A stretch of 64,000 nucleotides of DNA from Galdieria sulphuraria (GCF_000341285.1 NW_005178449.1:108323-172322), one strand, 5' to 3'; counted from the first letter of the stretch, positions 47,001-58,071 are shown. Notes: generated from the letters alone by a model not told the origin. Program-made: numbers and translations.

Positions 47001-50000
47001 ATCTTTTTCCGGTAAAGTTGGTGCGATGGAACAGGCAACAAGGGAGCCTTTCATTCGCCACATGTTTGTTGCACTTGGTTCAAAGCTGTTTGCTGAGCTT
47101 AATAAGCAAATATCACCTCTAAAGATTTTTTTGGATGGGAAGTTGACACTGGAAGATGTTGAAGGAGTGTTTGGAGTAGGAATGCTTCCATCTTTTGAAG
47201 ACTTGTCTCAGTGTTTTCTTCGTCTTTCTCCTGATCGTTCTGATCCAAGTCCCCGCTTGGCTTGGTGGGATCAAGCGAGACTAATTTTTCATGGTAGAAT
47301 AGAAGTTGTTGTTCGAAAACTTAAGTACGATGTGTTAACATCCACATTTTGTTACTCATATTTGTCGTATCATACTGTCGAGGCAGACGAGTTAAATGCA
47401 TGCTTTACTCGTTGTGCCACAGATAAACCCTGTCCTTGGTTATCGGTTCAAATGAAATGTTTTAGTATTTCGGCATGCTATTTTGGAACGAGTTTGGGTT
47501 CATTCGTGAAATTAGATCAAGTCAAAGTGAATATTTCCTCAATTTTACAGACAGAAAGTGGTAATCCTGATAATCATTATATTCATCCATTTGCAGAAAG
47601 GAGTGAAGTTCCGTTTGTGGCTGAAACATGTAGAATGCCAAATAGGGGCGAGTTATTTAGGAAGCTTGCATGTAGCAGGCCTACTTGTCAACTGAAGAAT
47701 GTTCCGAACCATGATACTTATGGTGGTTTTCGTATTTCTTCTTTGTTCTTAAAAATTGAAATATTTTGTATCCCATCGCACAATCTTAAGAGTTGTCTTA
47801 TTCATAGCGACGATATTGCTTCAACTCTACAATGCATTGTAGCTATTAGAAATTCCATATTTCAGTGCATTCCTATCAGAAAAAAATTTGGCCATTCAAG
47901 AAAAGCAGAACCTGCAGGATTCTTGGAAGAGATTATGAAGACTTTTAAATTATATCTTAGTTCACAAGACATGCATTTTACCATTATAAACGATTTGAAT
48001 CCTGGTCATTCTTTGTTGGTGGAGACTAGCGATATAAATTTCTCTCTTACAAAAAGAAGAGACGGAGTAAATACACCCAATGCATTGAATGCCATGAGAC
48101 TGCTAGTTAAGAATTTGGACATTCGAATGAGGTCCCCATCATTGGACCAAGCAGCGAAAAGAGAAGAAGAGGAACCTTCAAGAGGCTCATTCTTTGTACA
48201 TATACCGATGTTTCTAGTACTTTTGGAAAGCGAAGTTGACTCATGTTTGAGAACAAGTAGTCGTATTATTTCCATGGAAAACCTCACACGTCTTTCCTCT
48301 TCGTCTTTAGGTAGTTTTTCTGTTGGTTCCGGTTATAATTCAGCTGATAATGAAATTTTACGTCGAATCGTGTTTGGTGGAGACTCAAGTGAAGATGAAG
48401 ATAATATTGAATGCAATTTTAATAATGAAAGCTCTGGTGAAACACTGTCCCACCTGCAACGCCTTTCCTTGAAAGAGCAAGGTTTTTCTAACCAGATTCT
48501 TGCTTTTGATGCTCGCATTTTGTGGACTGTAGAGAGGAGAGACTCACTGTCTGAATGGCCTCGAGCTATCTTTCTCAATTCGCATAAGAAGGGCGTAAAA
48601 ACTCTGGATAAGATAAGGAAGCATCAGAGGATTAGTAGTGCAGAGTTGGATCGAATTACAGAAGGAAATAGAAATGCTAGTAGCAATAAGGACGCCTTGC
48701 TTTCTCTTCTATCCGAGAATATACCGGAAACCCAAGATAGCAATTCGACATCGTCGTTAAAACGAAAGCAACTGGAAATTATAGCTTCGTATCCTCAGTT
48801 ACAACTTTCATTGATACGTCCCGTCGTGGCGCTTTGTTCTCCAGAGACAGAAGGAGTCTGTAAATTAGTCGCATCTTATGGGTACTTGACACTCGTCCAT
48901 CAGCAAGTAAAAGAAGATGACATTTGGAAGAGACTTGAGTTGCATGCCGGAATGGAAGATACTGTGATGTTTACTTTACCAAAGGGCATTTCCTTCGATC
49001 TTGACAGCATTGGAGTGACATTCGACTCTTCTTCCAACTTACGTGTAACCAATAGTCCGTTTGAAAGAATTTCCGGTCCTCCTATTTTAGTAGAAGTGGT
49101 CTATACATCACCTATGTCTGATGAAGTAGACATGGACAGCTTTCGTCCTAAAGCAATAACAGTCAAAGTTGCGGATCTAACGTTATCACTAAATTCTCCT
49201 CAATTCTTCATCTTCCTGACCGTTATTACGAATTTCCTGGTGAAACCTTTTCAACAGACTATTCGTTTGCAAGAGGAACTTGCAGTTTTGACGCATACCA
49301 TTCATCTTATCAAGCAGGGTCATTTGAGTCATCTTGATGCAAAACACTACACCAAACAAATTGTTGACATGGTCGATCTGATTGATAAACACCGCAGTCG
49401 TAGCCAATCTGACAAGGCCAGAAAGTTTTTTAATCTACTGGGGTCTCAAGATACTTGCGCCACAAGAAGGGAGCTGATTGACAAGGCCAGTGCGTTATTG
49501 GCCTACACTCTTCAAAAGCAACAGTCAGAGAGTGACCAAGGTTGGATGCCGAAATTCTACCTGGATGTCTGCATCAAGAAGTGCAAATTATTTTTGAAGA
49601 CTAGCGACTCCGATGAAACAGATTTTGCTGAAGCCACCATCGACCGTTTCCAAGTAAAACAGACTTCGACCTTGGATGGAGGAACGAAAATCGAGTATTC
49701 AGTAAAGGACGTCAAGATGAAGAATGTTTGTACCGAAAATGCGGCATTCAAAACTGCGCTCGCTGTTTCCAAGAAACAAATAGACATTTCAAAGAAAGAG
49801 CACTGTACAGAGAATGTGTTTACAATCGACGGAGATCCTGTTGCTTTTCGTTGGTTTACAATTCAATCTCCTCCAGTTGGACGAATCCATGTTGTTGATG
49901 TTTTAACTGTTGGCGTTGCACCTCTCGAAATAGCTTTGACGCGACATATTTCTGAAGAACTTTATCAATTTTTCATGCGAAAATCATTAAATGAAACTGA

Positions 50001-50937
50001 AGAGGAGGAAGAAAGACTTGACATTAAGGAAAATAATCTAAAAGGGAGTTCGCAAACTGTGCGTAAGGTTTCATCTTTTCTTAAGTCTGAAGTGTTCCTT
50101 CACGAAGGTAGCAGTGATTTGCATTCAATGGCAGCTAAATTGCGTTCCGTTATCCGAGGTGTTGAAGACTTTACGAAGGATTCAGGATTATCTTCTTTCA
50201 TTCAGGGAAAATGGACCAATCTGAGACGAACCTCTCCCGAAATCCAGCATGATACTTGCATTTCAGACAAGTTGACATTCTCGGAAGCAAAAAATGAAGA
50301 TGACGCGAGCAAAAAGCAACTGCTTACTAAGAAACGCATTCCTGTTGATGACCTAAGTTGTATGCGACAAAGAGAACAAAATAATATTCTGTTCAAATAC
50401 GTGTATGTGGGACAAGTCTCTTGGACAGTTTCTTTCAAATATAAGGATTCCGGAGAAGAAAAAAGTATTTTGGACTTTGAAAAAATAAGAATATCTCTAC
50501 CTTCTTTAATGTATCACTCTCATACGTGGTCTTGGACTGATCTCTTTGATCAACTTCGACGTGACGTGCAATCGCGGGTATTAGGACAAGCGTTATCACG
50601 GCTTGCTAGGAGAAAACTTTTGGGAGTTCGCGAATTGGGTCAAAAACTATGGCGTGAAGCCAAATCTCCGGACGCCATACGTATCCTTAGTCAAGCTTTT
50701 GGTAAGACAGAAGAAGAACTTGTGAAGGAAGTTGAAAACCTAGACTGGTCAGAGTCTGAAAACGAAGATAACGATGAAGGACAGGCTTCTTCATCTAGCG
50801 AATCTGCCACAGTTCAATCGTTTTCTCAGGGTAAAGAAAATTTACAAGGAAGACTTAAAAACGAAAGAGACCTGGAAAGGAAACGCCAAGTGTTCTTGCA
50901 AGTTATTTATGGAATTCATCCCAATTCATTTATGTAA
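44099..50937 (+). CDS. Giant FMP27/BLTP2-type bridge-like lipid-transfer protein
   Basis: Exon 1 is 44099-44702 and exon 2 44759-50937 (56-bp intron), 2260 residues. Bridge-like lipid-transfer proteins form long hydrophobic grooves between membranes, anchored in the ER by an N-terminal helix. Here the first about 85 residues have hydrophobic segments (FLWLLWLGGSVVWLLFIW, LAVVFLLIGETLCVVIML), followed by beta-rich text without recognisable enzymes. The C-terminal region carries FMP27/Hobbit-like stretches: a 'GFWDK-like' part with FRWFTIQSPPVGRIHVVDVL, a helical LHLIKQGHLSHLD, and the final LPSLMYHSHTWSWTDLFDQL. An acidic Ser-rich tail ends the protein. It is a little shorter than yeast Fmp27. 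VPS13 and Csf1/BLTP1 are alternatives, but I see no VPS13 VAB or DH-PH signals. The subfamily is an inference. Confidence 0.6.
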
Positions 50938-50982
50938 TCCTGTTTTGATGCTCGATTCCGTATTCTCTTCAAGCTCTGTGAG

Positions 50983-51563
50983 ATGAAGAATCAGACTGCT
51001 GATGGAAACTGGACACCCCACACTAAAGAAGAACTGGATAAAGAGATGAATAGACAAAAGCAATTGGCGGAGCGAGAAAAAGAAGCTGTGGAAGAACTGA
51101 AGAAAATTCACAGCAACGTTACATCTGGTGGTTTGAGAAAGCAAGTTTCTGCGGACGAAGATTCTTCAAAAACGAAGGACTTTGTTTCAAAGCCTTCTCT
51201 TCCTCCCCATGTCGAAAAAAACCGTTCTGGCGATGAAGACCCGAACATAACTGCAGAAAGGAATCTTGCAGAACACGCCTCTGTTGTAAAGAGTGGACTT
51301 TTTAAAGAAGAGAGAAAAAAGCAGAAATCAACAAGCAGCAATACTTCGACAACTTACGCCGATGCGTCTACAGGAGAAACACAAGGTTAGCAGATTTTTC
51401 CATCCTTTAAGCACTTGACTGAGAACCTTTAGGGTTGGAAAAGAATCTTTCTGAGAACTTAGCACAAGACCGAGCTGCAACTTCACGAGAAGCCGGAAAG
51501 TATTCTAGTCGAAAGACGCTTTGGAGGTTCTTATGCTGCGCTGTCGTGGAAGAGAGTAAATAG
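50983..51563 (+). CDS. Small charged coiled-coil protein with a C-terminal Cys pair
   Basis: Exon 1 is 50983-51385 and exon 2 51433-51563 (47-bp intron), giving 177 residues. No family recognised. Residues 10-45 form a charged helix (EELDKEMNRQKQLAEREKEA), the middle is Lys/Ser/Glu-rich and likely disordered, and the end LWRFLCCAVVEES has adjacent cysteines near a hydrophobic patch, which could be lipid-modified. It starts only 45 bp after the stop of the giant gene. I tested whether it is the last exon of that gene: every available splice runs into a stop, so I keep it separate. Confidence 0.5.
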
Positions 51564-52723
51564 AGATTTCTCTCAAAGCCTACTTTAGTTTACGGATAGG
51601 TTTTATAAATTGATATAAATTGTTCTGATGAAATAGTTTCCTCTTAACTGGAATACATGTTCCTATTCTGTAGCAAAGTTGTTTTTAAAGTAGCTTCAAA
51701 CAGGAAGCTTGGTTTGCTACGGAGTTGCTCCTTTCCTAGAGACAAGTCACATATGTTCTACGTAGTAAAGATGCGCTTTGTCTCGACCTCAAACTTTAAC
51801 GTTTCCAGTTAAAGGCTGTTTATAATCAAAGGGTAATCCTGATATCAACTTACTGTCACGTTGGAGCAGGAGTACATTTGTGTCCATATATTGTTCAAAC
51901 GAAACGCTGGCAGAAATATTCTCCAAAGTGAAATAGACATAACGCCTTTGCCATAAACAATAAAATTTGAAATAATCCAGTCACACATACTTAGCCGGTT
52001 GGTGTCAGCCAGACAATGGAAACCTTGAAGAACACAAGTTGTTGTCATTGTGAATTTAAGTTTCGAATGACATAGCAATGCATAATAAATACACAATGTT
52101 AGACACTTCAAAAGACTTTAAGGTATAGAATTGGAATAGTATCTGTTCGAAGACTATCTTCAGCCACAAATTACCAAAAGGAACTTTGCTCTACTTGAGA
52201 TTCTTTGGCTCAAGAAAATTTATGTACAAAATTTGACATTGTATCCCACGATCTTCATATTCTGAACTTTCGCGCTCAAATTACTTGGAGTTGGATCTCT
52301 GCTCTCTTTTTCTTCTTCTTCCTTCGATTGGTCAATTCTCACACAGTTTTATAATATCATCTATGAATCTTCCAAGTATAAACTCATAGAAATACAGTGA
52401 ATTCGGTCAAACTCGACAGTTTTGGTTAACTGCTTATGAAAAGTGAAATTCATATATACGTTCAAATTTATAGCGCCTTTCCTCTTTTCGCAGTGTCTGT
52501 TTACTATTCCCCAGTTCCCTATGATAGAATAATGTGTCAATTACCAATTTCTCTCTGTAAAAGCTATTCTTAACTTGGACAACTATCCGTTTCCAGGACA
52601 CATGACTTAGTCCGCTCTCTTCTGTCCACCTATCCTTTTCATCCTGTAAGAAATAGTATATAATAAGAACAAATAAACTATTTTCAGTTATAGCTCAACG
52701 CAAAATTACTTCATCTTATTGAG
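51564..52723. other. Intergenic stretch with a possible extra exon
   Basis: About 1.2 kb. The minus strand has an 88-codon frame at 52111-51845 without a domain. On the same strand, after a good acceptor at about 52644, an open run of about 68 codons (52643-52438) encodes charged text (DEKDRWTEESGLSHVSWKR ... FERIYEFHFS). It could be a last exon of the membrane ORF upstream, but the phase does not fit the donor at 52730. Otherwise nothing is seen. Confidence 0.3.
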
Positions 52724-53152
52724 TCACCTTAATGCTGTGAAAAACAACCACACTGCAAGTCTTTGACTTTGTTGACCTTTGACCAAAAGAAGGGGTATTG
52801 CGGGGCTGCAAAAGTGAAAAAAAGATATCCAAAGAATAAACAGGTTTCTTAAGTAGTAGCAATTGCGAAACTGCGCCAAAATGTATATTTTTACAAATAA
52901 ATACAATCCCAAACTGAAGTCAAACAATAGCAGCAGCTCCGCGAATTTCAGTTGACGTGAACTGCTGTTCAAGTTCCCTCTCGATTTGAGGGAAGACCAA
53001 AGCAAACAAACCCCTTGACTTAGTTTAATGAAAGACGAAACAAGTGGTATAGATATGCTTTGTAAGCCATTAGCAGGAACATAGATACAGCTTAGTATCA
53101 AAAAGCTTAAGCTTGTCAGTATCGAAACAAAGGAAAAAGTTATACGAGACAT
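52724..53152 (-). CDS. Small polytopic membrane protein, hypothetical
   Basis: ATG-started frame of 142 residues, or the first exon of a longer gene (a donor GTGACT at 52730 precedes a T-rich acceptor at about 52644). Three or four hydrophobic segments: FSFVSILTSLSFLILSCIYV, LVSSFIKLSQGVCLLW, LLLLFDFSLGLYLFVKIYIL and FILWISFFHFCSPAIPLLLV. No family recognised; the topology recalls half of a seven-helix protein. It begins 30 bp after the point where the formamidase relic ends on the same strand, so it may have replaced that gene's lost C-terminus. Confidence 0.35.
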   Translation of the reverse strand: MSRITFSFVSILTSLSFLILSCIYVPANGLQSISIPLVSSFIKLSQGVCLLWSSLKSRGNLNSSSRQLKFAELLLLFDFSLGLYLFVKIYILAQFRNCYYLRNLFILWISFFHFCSPAIPLLLVKGQQSQRLAVWLFFTALR

Positions 53153-53181
53153 GATCCGACCCCAATTTGAATATTTCAGAC

Positions 53182-54349
53182 TCAATTGGACGATTTGCTC
53201 ACGGGCAACAAACTCAGCAACAGATAGACTTGTTCTGGAGTATATCCAAATTTAGTAAAGTAGTAGATACAATTCAGAACAGCTCTTTTGTACGCGACTG
53301 ATGCATCCATATAATACTGTTTTCCATATTCATCCACTGACACACCTTCAAATACTAAGAACTCAGAATATCTTGGTTCCAATGAACTGACTTCGAAGAT
53401 AGGATTGACATGTAGCTTTGTCGGTCCCATAGGAGATAGATACTTATCCATTCCATTTCGAATAATTTGACAACGCATAATCGCAAATACGGACATTTCA
53501 GAAAGACACTTCGCCATCACCTTGACTAGAATGAAGATCGCCCACAGAGAAGTTCGCACCTTCAACAAATACTGGCAAATAAATCCTGCTTCCTCTTGTC
53601 AAGTTTTTAATGTCACAATTTCCACCGTTTTCTCTTCCAGGAATGGGACGCGCAGCTTCCTCTGCAATCAGCTCAAATTCCGCACTCTTTGGGCTTATTG
53701 CACCTAATAGAGCTTCTTTTGGTTCCGGTAGCATAGCCATAGGACGATGATGCAACACAGCGGCAAGTGACATCTTCTCGATGTCTTCCTCTAACAATTT
53801 GCGTTCTCTTTCGTTCCATATTTCTAAAAGTTCTTTACTGGGAGCAGTTCCAATGAGACCTGGATGAATATTTCCAGCAAATTGTACTCCTGGTATGTGA
53901 CATGAAGAAGCATAAACTCCTTCAAGATCCCGAATAGCCTTTGCTGCATTTGGAAAATGGTCTGTAAGAAAGCCACCACCATTTTCTCGAACAAAAATTC
54001 CAGTATATCCCCATTCATGACCAGGAAGAGCACCAAGGTCACACAATTCAACAACGAGAAGGTCTCCTGGTTTGGCTGGTTTACCGTTTTCATCACATAC
54101 ACTAAAAGGACCAGACAAATGGTGATTCTTATTGATATTAATAGACTTTACATCTTCTGCATTATCGTCATTCTTAATTTGACCACCTGTGAAGTCAATC
54201 ATATCCACCCGAAATACTGAATTCACCTTGACTTGTGCAATTGGTGGAATATCAGGATGCCATCTATTGTGTAGAGGCTTTGGCTGTTGCGTTGGTGACA
54301 GATTAGGATCAATAGGAAAAATATTGGGTATTCTTTCCGTAGTGTTCAT
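53182..54349 (-). pseudogene. Formamidase/acetamidase (FmdA family) with deletion and lost C-terminus
   Basis: Formamidase releases ammonia from formamide or short amides. The first 54349-53504 part reads as an intact N-terminal three quarters: NRWHPDIPPIAQVKVN, MIDFTGGQIKNDDNAED, GDLLVVELCDLGALPG, HPGLIGTAPSKELL, SVGDLHSSQGDGEVSF. The next family block CGAIEMSG is interrupted: about 11 bases appear missing at 53497-53505, shifting the frame. Reading then continues in another frame with FAIMRCQIIRNGM, SPMGPTKLHVNPIFE, LVFEGVSVDE and DASVAYKRAVLNCIYYFTKFGYTPEQVYLLLS. The conserved end (EGRISGIVD...IP) is absent, replaced by a few residues and a stop at 53182. Two independent defects argue for a pseudogene. 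The remaining frame of 282 codons is still long, so loss is recent. Confidence 0.8.
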
Positions 54350-55596
54350 AGTTTCGTTGCTGAGACAAATTCTGTTGAACAATATTCCACAAATTGTAAA
54401 CTTGGCATGATGCGAATGCTTCTATATCCATTATTACCATTCATTCCGGTTCTAACCGCCACAATCTAACCGCCAGATCTCAACCGCCCAGATGAAGGGA
54501 ATCCACAGCTCATTGCAAGTTACTACTTTCAGGAATATGAGAAAGTAAAAGCTCTCGGAATACAAATGCCTGTAGACTTACTTCAGAAGTTAGAGTTTTA
54601 GGCAATGCTTTGGCTGGTTGAACCTTGGTTTATTGTGATGTTCTTCTGCGTTGACCAGGTGAAACGGATTACGTGAAACGTCTTTTTGATCTTCATATGA
54701 AATAATTCAGTGTAGAAATTCTATCTTTAGAGAGATATTTTCCTTAAGCTTCTCTGGCAAACTGTTTTCTTTGTAAAGTTTAAGCTTTCTTCTATCTTAT
54801 TCCGAGTGTGGCTACTTTCAAGCAAACAAAGAGCAGGAAGGAGATCTTAGGAGACTTGTACTATTTTAAGAGTTTGGTATACCTTTAACTTTTAGAAGAA
54901 AGTTGTTGCTACAATTTGTGAAATTCTATGCAAATATTCGAAAAAGACCAGAAATAGAACGTTTAGAAGGCACTTTACGTTATTCTGTTGGAAAATCCGT
55001 AACTAGTTGTAGAAATGATAATAGTGAAACTACTGATGATGATATTTCTGAGAAACGGCTGCTTGGAGTTGTTATTTGGTACGTTCTATTGTTGGAGAGG
55101 AGGGTAGCAGAAGCGAGACGGTGTCAACGGTATACAAAGAGACTTGTGAAAAAGTACTTTAGTCGTCAAAAGTGTTGCTGATTTGTCTTTCCTCACAACT
55201 CTCTCAACGTCGTAACTGTCAAGGTGGTGGTGGAGATAACTGGTAAGAATGGAAAAGGGGACACGACATTCTTGTGGCACCACAACCTAGCATTATACCA
55301 GCGAGTTCATAGTCTTCTCTTAAATAGTTTATCAATAACTTTTCAGGGTTCTCTATATAGATTGGTATTTCAATGTTAAAGCAGAAGACCTTGTCAAAGT
55401 CATTCTTCTCTCGAAGCGTAACTAACATTGGCATTCGAGCATATTGGTAAGATATCTCAAGTTACTAACCTCGTAATGACTTTGCAGTGAGATAAAAACA
55501 AAAATTACATGTCTTTATTAGGACTACGACTTCTATAAGGCTTCCATCACCTTCCACAGGGAAATCATGGGCATACCACAAACTAGTCCATAAAAG
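54350..55596. other. Intergenic region containing one copy of a diverged repeat
   Basis: Between the formamidase relic and the NTPase gene, both on the minus strand. The part at about 54960-55300 resembles 62820-63160 in the same orientation (see repeat entries). A plus-strand frame of 92 codons (54903-55181) and minus-strand frames of 65-71 codons overlap the repeat and have no domain. Confidence 0.45.
54960..55300 (+). repeat. Diverged dispersed repeat, copy 1
   Basis: Aligned by eye to copy 2 near 62820-63160. Matching landmarks in the same order are: gatgatatttctgagaaacg / gatagtgtttctgaaaggca, gttggagaggagggtagc / gttggaaagaagggtaac, gagacttgtgaaaaagtact / gcgacttgtgtgaaacagta, gtcaaaagtgttgctgattt / gtcaagagtgctgctgatct, and ggggacacgacattcttgtg / aggaaacacaacattttgtg. 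Identity is roughly two thirds with small indels. No terminal repeats seen. Confidence 0.6.
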
Positions 55597-58071
55597 CTAC
55601 TTTGCTAAAAACTGTCGTATTCCTAACATAATTCGCAATCTTAGTGAAGGATTATCGATACCACAATCAAAAAGAAAATCTGTCGTAACGCCATCAAAAT
55701 CTCTTACTCCTATGAAGGACAATCTAGGCAAACAATAGGCAACATCCTCTTCAGAAAGACCACAACGATCTCTTAGGAAAGTATTCCAATCAAATGACGA
55801 AGACAAAGAACTCGATGCTGCAACCCTTTGTTCGCCTCGTGTATCTCCTTCTTCCACTTGCATAGCACTTTGATAACCTTCCATTTGCATCCTATTCTCC
55901 TCATTGGTTCTCGGTCTTATATTTCGAGCCACTCTTAAAGTAACAGTTGATTGCTCCAAAGGCGAAACATATTCATTGGACATCGACTCAAAGACAGTTT
56001 CACACCATACTGAAAAGTCTTTAGAAAACTCTCCTCGGTTTGCTTCCCCAATTTTCCTCAACGTTTCGACATTATCTCTTCCCAAATACACTTCAAGGTT
56101 CCTTTGAGAAACAATTACCAATTGCAGACATGATCGACTACTTTCATTCAAAGTTGATCCCGAAGAATGTTGAGTCACAAAACCACTTGCATCTTCAACA
56201 ATATTATGTTCTTCGGTAGAGAAACCTACAGATTGATCATATCTAGTACATACTACCACAAACTGAAAACGAAGTTGAACAGATGAAAAAGATTCGTCAT
56301 TCAAAACGGAAACAACTCCCTTAAAAAATTGTGCTGTTTCCCTGTTAATAACATTTCTCGACAAGTTACTTTTGTGATAAAATTTGAATGAAAATCCAAC
56401 AACATAACGTGTCTGTCCATTATGGAATACAACATATGCATCAGGGCCACTAGAATTGCCATCCTTTGGAACAAAAATACCACAACGTTGTAAATAATCT
56501 CTATAATGAACAGAAAATGAATCAGAGACATCTCTCAAGATGGGTATATCATAAGATTTTGTTGATTCCATAGAATAAGAAACATTGTCCTGTTCAATAA
56601 AAGAACCCTGGAAAATTCCTGGAATAGCAGAATGTACAATAGGCGAGGAACTAGAATGAAGAAAAGTTAATAAGCGAAAACAAAAGATCTTCATAAATAC
56701 AAATTCAAAGAAGACTCCCTTTGCTGTTGAAGTGTCGGGAATATAACTAAACGGAGATAAAGGAAAAAGTTCAGTAGCCTCACGGAAAAAGTTATAGTTG
56801 CTATGAGCTCGCAATATAAATTCACAACAACCAATCTTGAACTTAGTGCCCAAATCAATCCCGTCAGTTTCACAAATTTCAGAATAAAACCCAAAAGTTG
56901 CAACCAAGTCCATCAAATAAGTTTTTGTTCCACATAGAGTAATTGCAAATCCGACTGGAAAAACTGTTCCGAGCTGATAATTCAAAAAGACAAATTCATA
57001 TCGAAGAAGGGTTGCGGAATCTAATATCTCCGGAATAATAAACGTTCCCGACTCATTTAGTATATCTGCAAAGACACTATCTAATAAAAATTCCATATTG
57101 TCATTGTTGATAACAGGTTGAGATAAGTTTGCAAGTTTCCCTACTAGGGCTAGTAAAGTATTCTTTACAATCAACGGAATACCCCCTGTCTTCTTCTTCA
57201 ACAATTCTACGAATCGATATCGTAATTCATCAGAGGGCAATAAACAGTCCTTCAAGGACTTTCCATCATAAGTTGCCAGCTCAATATATTCGTTAATATC
57301 ATGGAGGTTAAAGGGATTCAACCGCAACATACGGAGACTCACTCTACTGGAGCGAGCATCAGACAGGCGGGCTGAGATTTCAGCAGTTCGCCCAGCAAGA
57401 TACAAGATAACTTTTCCTGTATCAAGCAACTCATATACAGTTCGAAAAAATTTGCGATACGGGATATAACCAGGATCGGACTCGACAAACTGTTTCATGG
57501 TAAGTTCACTATAGTATTTGGTGAGGTCACTCAGGTGGCTAAGTTCGTCTATCATCAAAAATAAATATTGTTTCTGAAACTGTTCGAGAAGATAATCAAC
57601 AAATAAAAAAACACCAAAATGCTTCATCGCTGCGTCCGTAAATTCAACAATTTCTCGGGCACTCATACCATTACACTCGGCTGTAGCCAAAACTATATTA
57701 TACATCAAAGCCTCTAGAAAACTTGGAAAAGGAGCACCAGAAAAGCTCTCTCCTAGTTTAAAGCAAACTGACAAAGTGTTTTCCGCAAAGTGCTTCCAAG
57801 AAAAAATCTTCGCATCAACTTTTCCCGACGAGCTCTTGTTGAAAACCTCCGTCTTCGTCTGCTCTTCTTCTTCGTCGGCGAATTTTTTTAAAAACTCTAA
57901 AAATTTTTGACCTACAAAGCTTTTGCCCGCCCCAAAAATGTGAGGGGAGAAGCAAGCTCCAGGACGTAAAAGATCTAATTTTCCCCCAGCTGAAGAAAAC
58001 TGGTAGTAATAAGTTCGAAGAATAGAATAAACATCTTCTTTTCTATCTATCAACGGTTCGTTCAAACTCAT
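55597..58071 (-). CDS. Large P-loop NTPase with nuclease-like region and SAM-like C-terminus
   Basis: Single exon, 824 residues, in an otherwise intron-rich window. Residues 40-60 hold a P-loop-like SPHIFGAGKSF (first Gly of the classic motif replaced), 169-180 a Walker B YLFLMIDELSHL with Asp175-Glu176, 219-228 a sensor-like strand KVILYLAGRT, and 242-260 an Arg-containing SSRVSLRMLRLNPFNLHD. This is the layout of STAND/archaeal-ATPase-like and Crinkler/RHS-type NTPases. About 455-610 look like a PD-(D/E)XK nuclease fold: FFEFV with Glu456, GPDAYVV with Asp544, and GFSFK with Lys563. The last about 65 residues (FLRDRCGLSEEDV ... NPSLRLRIMLGIRQFL) resemble a SAM domain. Archaeal-type ATPases are an expanded, transferred family in Galdieria (from memory). 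The start is the first ATG. Role unknown; DNA handling, self/non-self recognition or a mobile-element origin are all open. Confidence 0.6.
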   Translation of the reverse strand: MSLNEPLIDRKEDVYSILRTYYYQFSSAGGKLDLLRPGACFSPHIFGAGKSFVGQKFLEFLKKFADEEEEQTKTEVFNKSSSGKVDAKIFSWKHFAENTLSVCFKLGESFSGAPFPSFLEALMYNIVLATAECNGMSAREIVEFTDAAMKHFGVFLFVDYLLEQFQKQYLFLMIDELSHLSDLTKYYSELTMKQFVESDPGYIPYRKFFRTVYELLDTGKVILYLAGRTAEISARLSDARSSRVSLRMLRLNPFNLHDINEYIELATYDGKSLKDCLLPSDELRYRFVELLKKKTGGIPLIVKNTLLALVGKLANLSQPVINNDNMEFLLDSVFADILNESGTFIIPEILDSATLLRYEFVFLNYQLGTVFPVGFAITLCGTKTYLMDLVATFGFYSEICETDGIDLGTKFKIGCCEFILRAHSNYNFFREATELFPLSPFSYIPDTSTAKGVFFEFVFMKIFCFRLLTFLHSSSSPIVHSAIPGIFQGSFIEQDNVSYSMESTKSYDIPILRDVSDSFSVHYRDYLQRCGIFVPKDGNSSGPDAYVVFHNGQTRYVVGFSFKFYHKSNLSRNVINRETAQFFKGVVSVLNDESFSSVQLRFQFVVVCTRYDQSVGFSTEEHNIVEDASGFVTQHSSGSTLNESSRSCLQLVIVSQRNLEVYLGRDNVETLRKIGEANRGEFSKDFSVWCETVFESMSNEYVSPLEQSTVTLRVARNIRPRTNEENRMQMEGYQSAMQVEEGDTRGEQRVAASSSLSSSFDWNTFLRDRCGLSEEDVAYCLPRLSFIGVRDFDGVTTDFLFDCGIDNPSLRLRIMLGIRQFLAK

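Noticed and set aside
50933-51000. Splicing the giant lipid-transfer gene into the following coiled-coil ORF
   Set aside because: All donor/acceptor pairs tried lead to an immediate stop; the two are better kept as separate genes.
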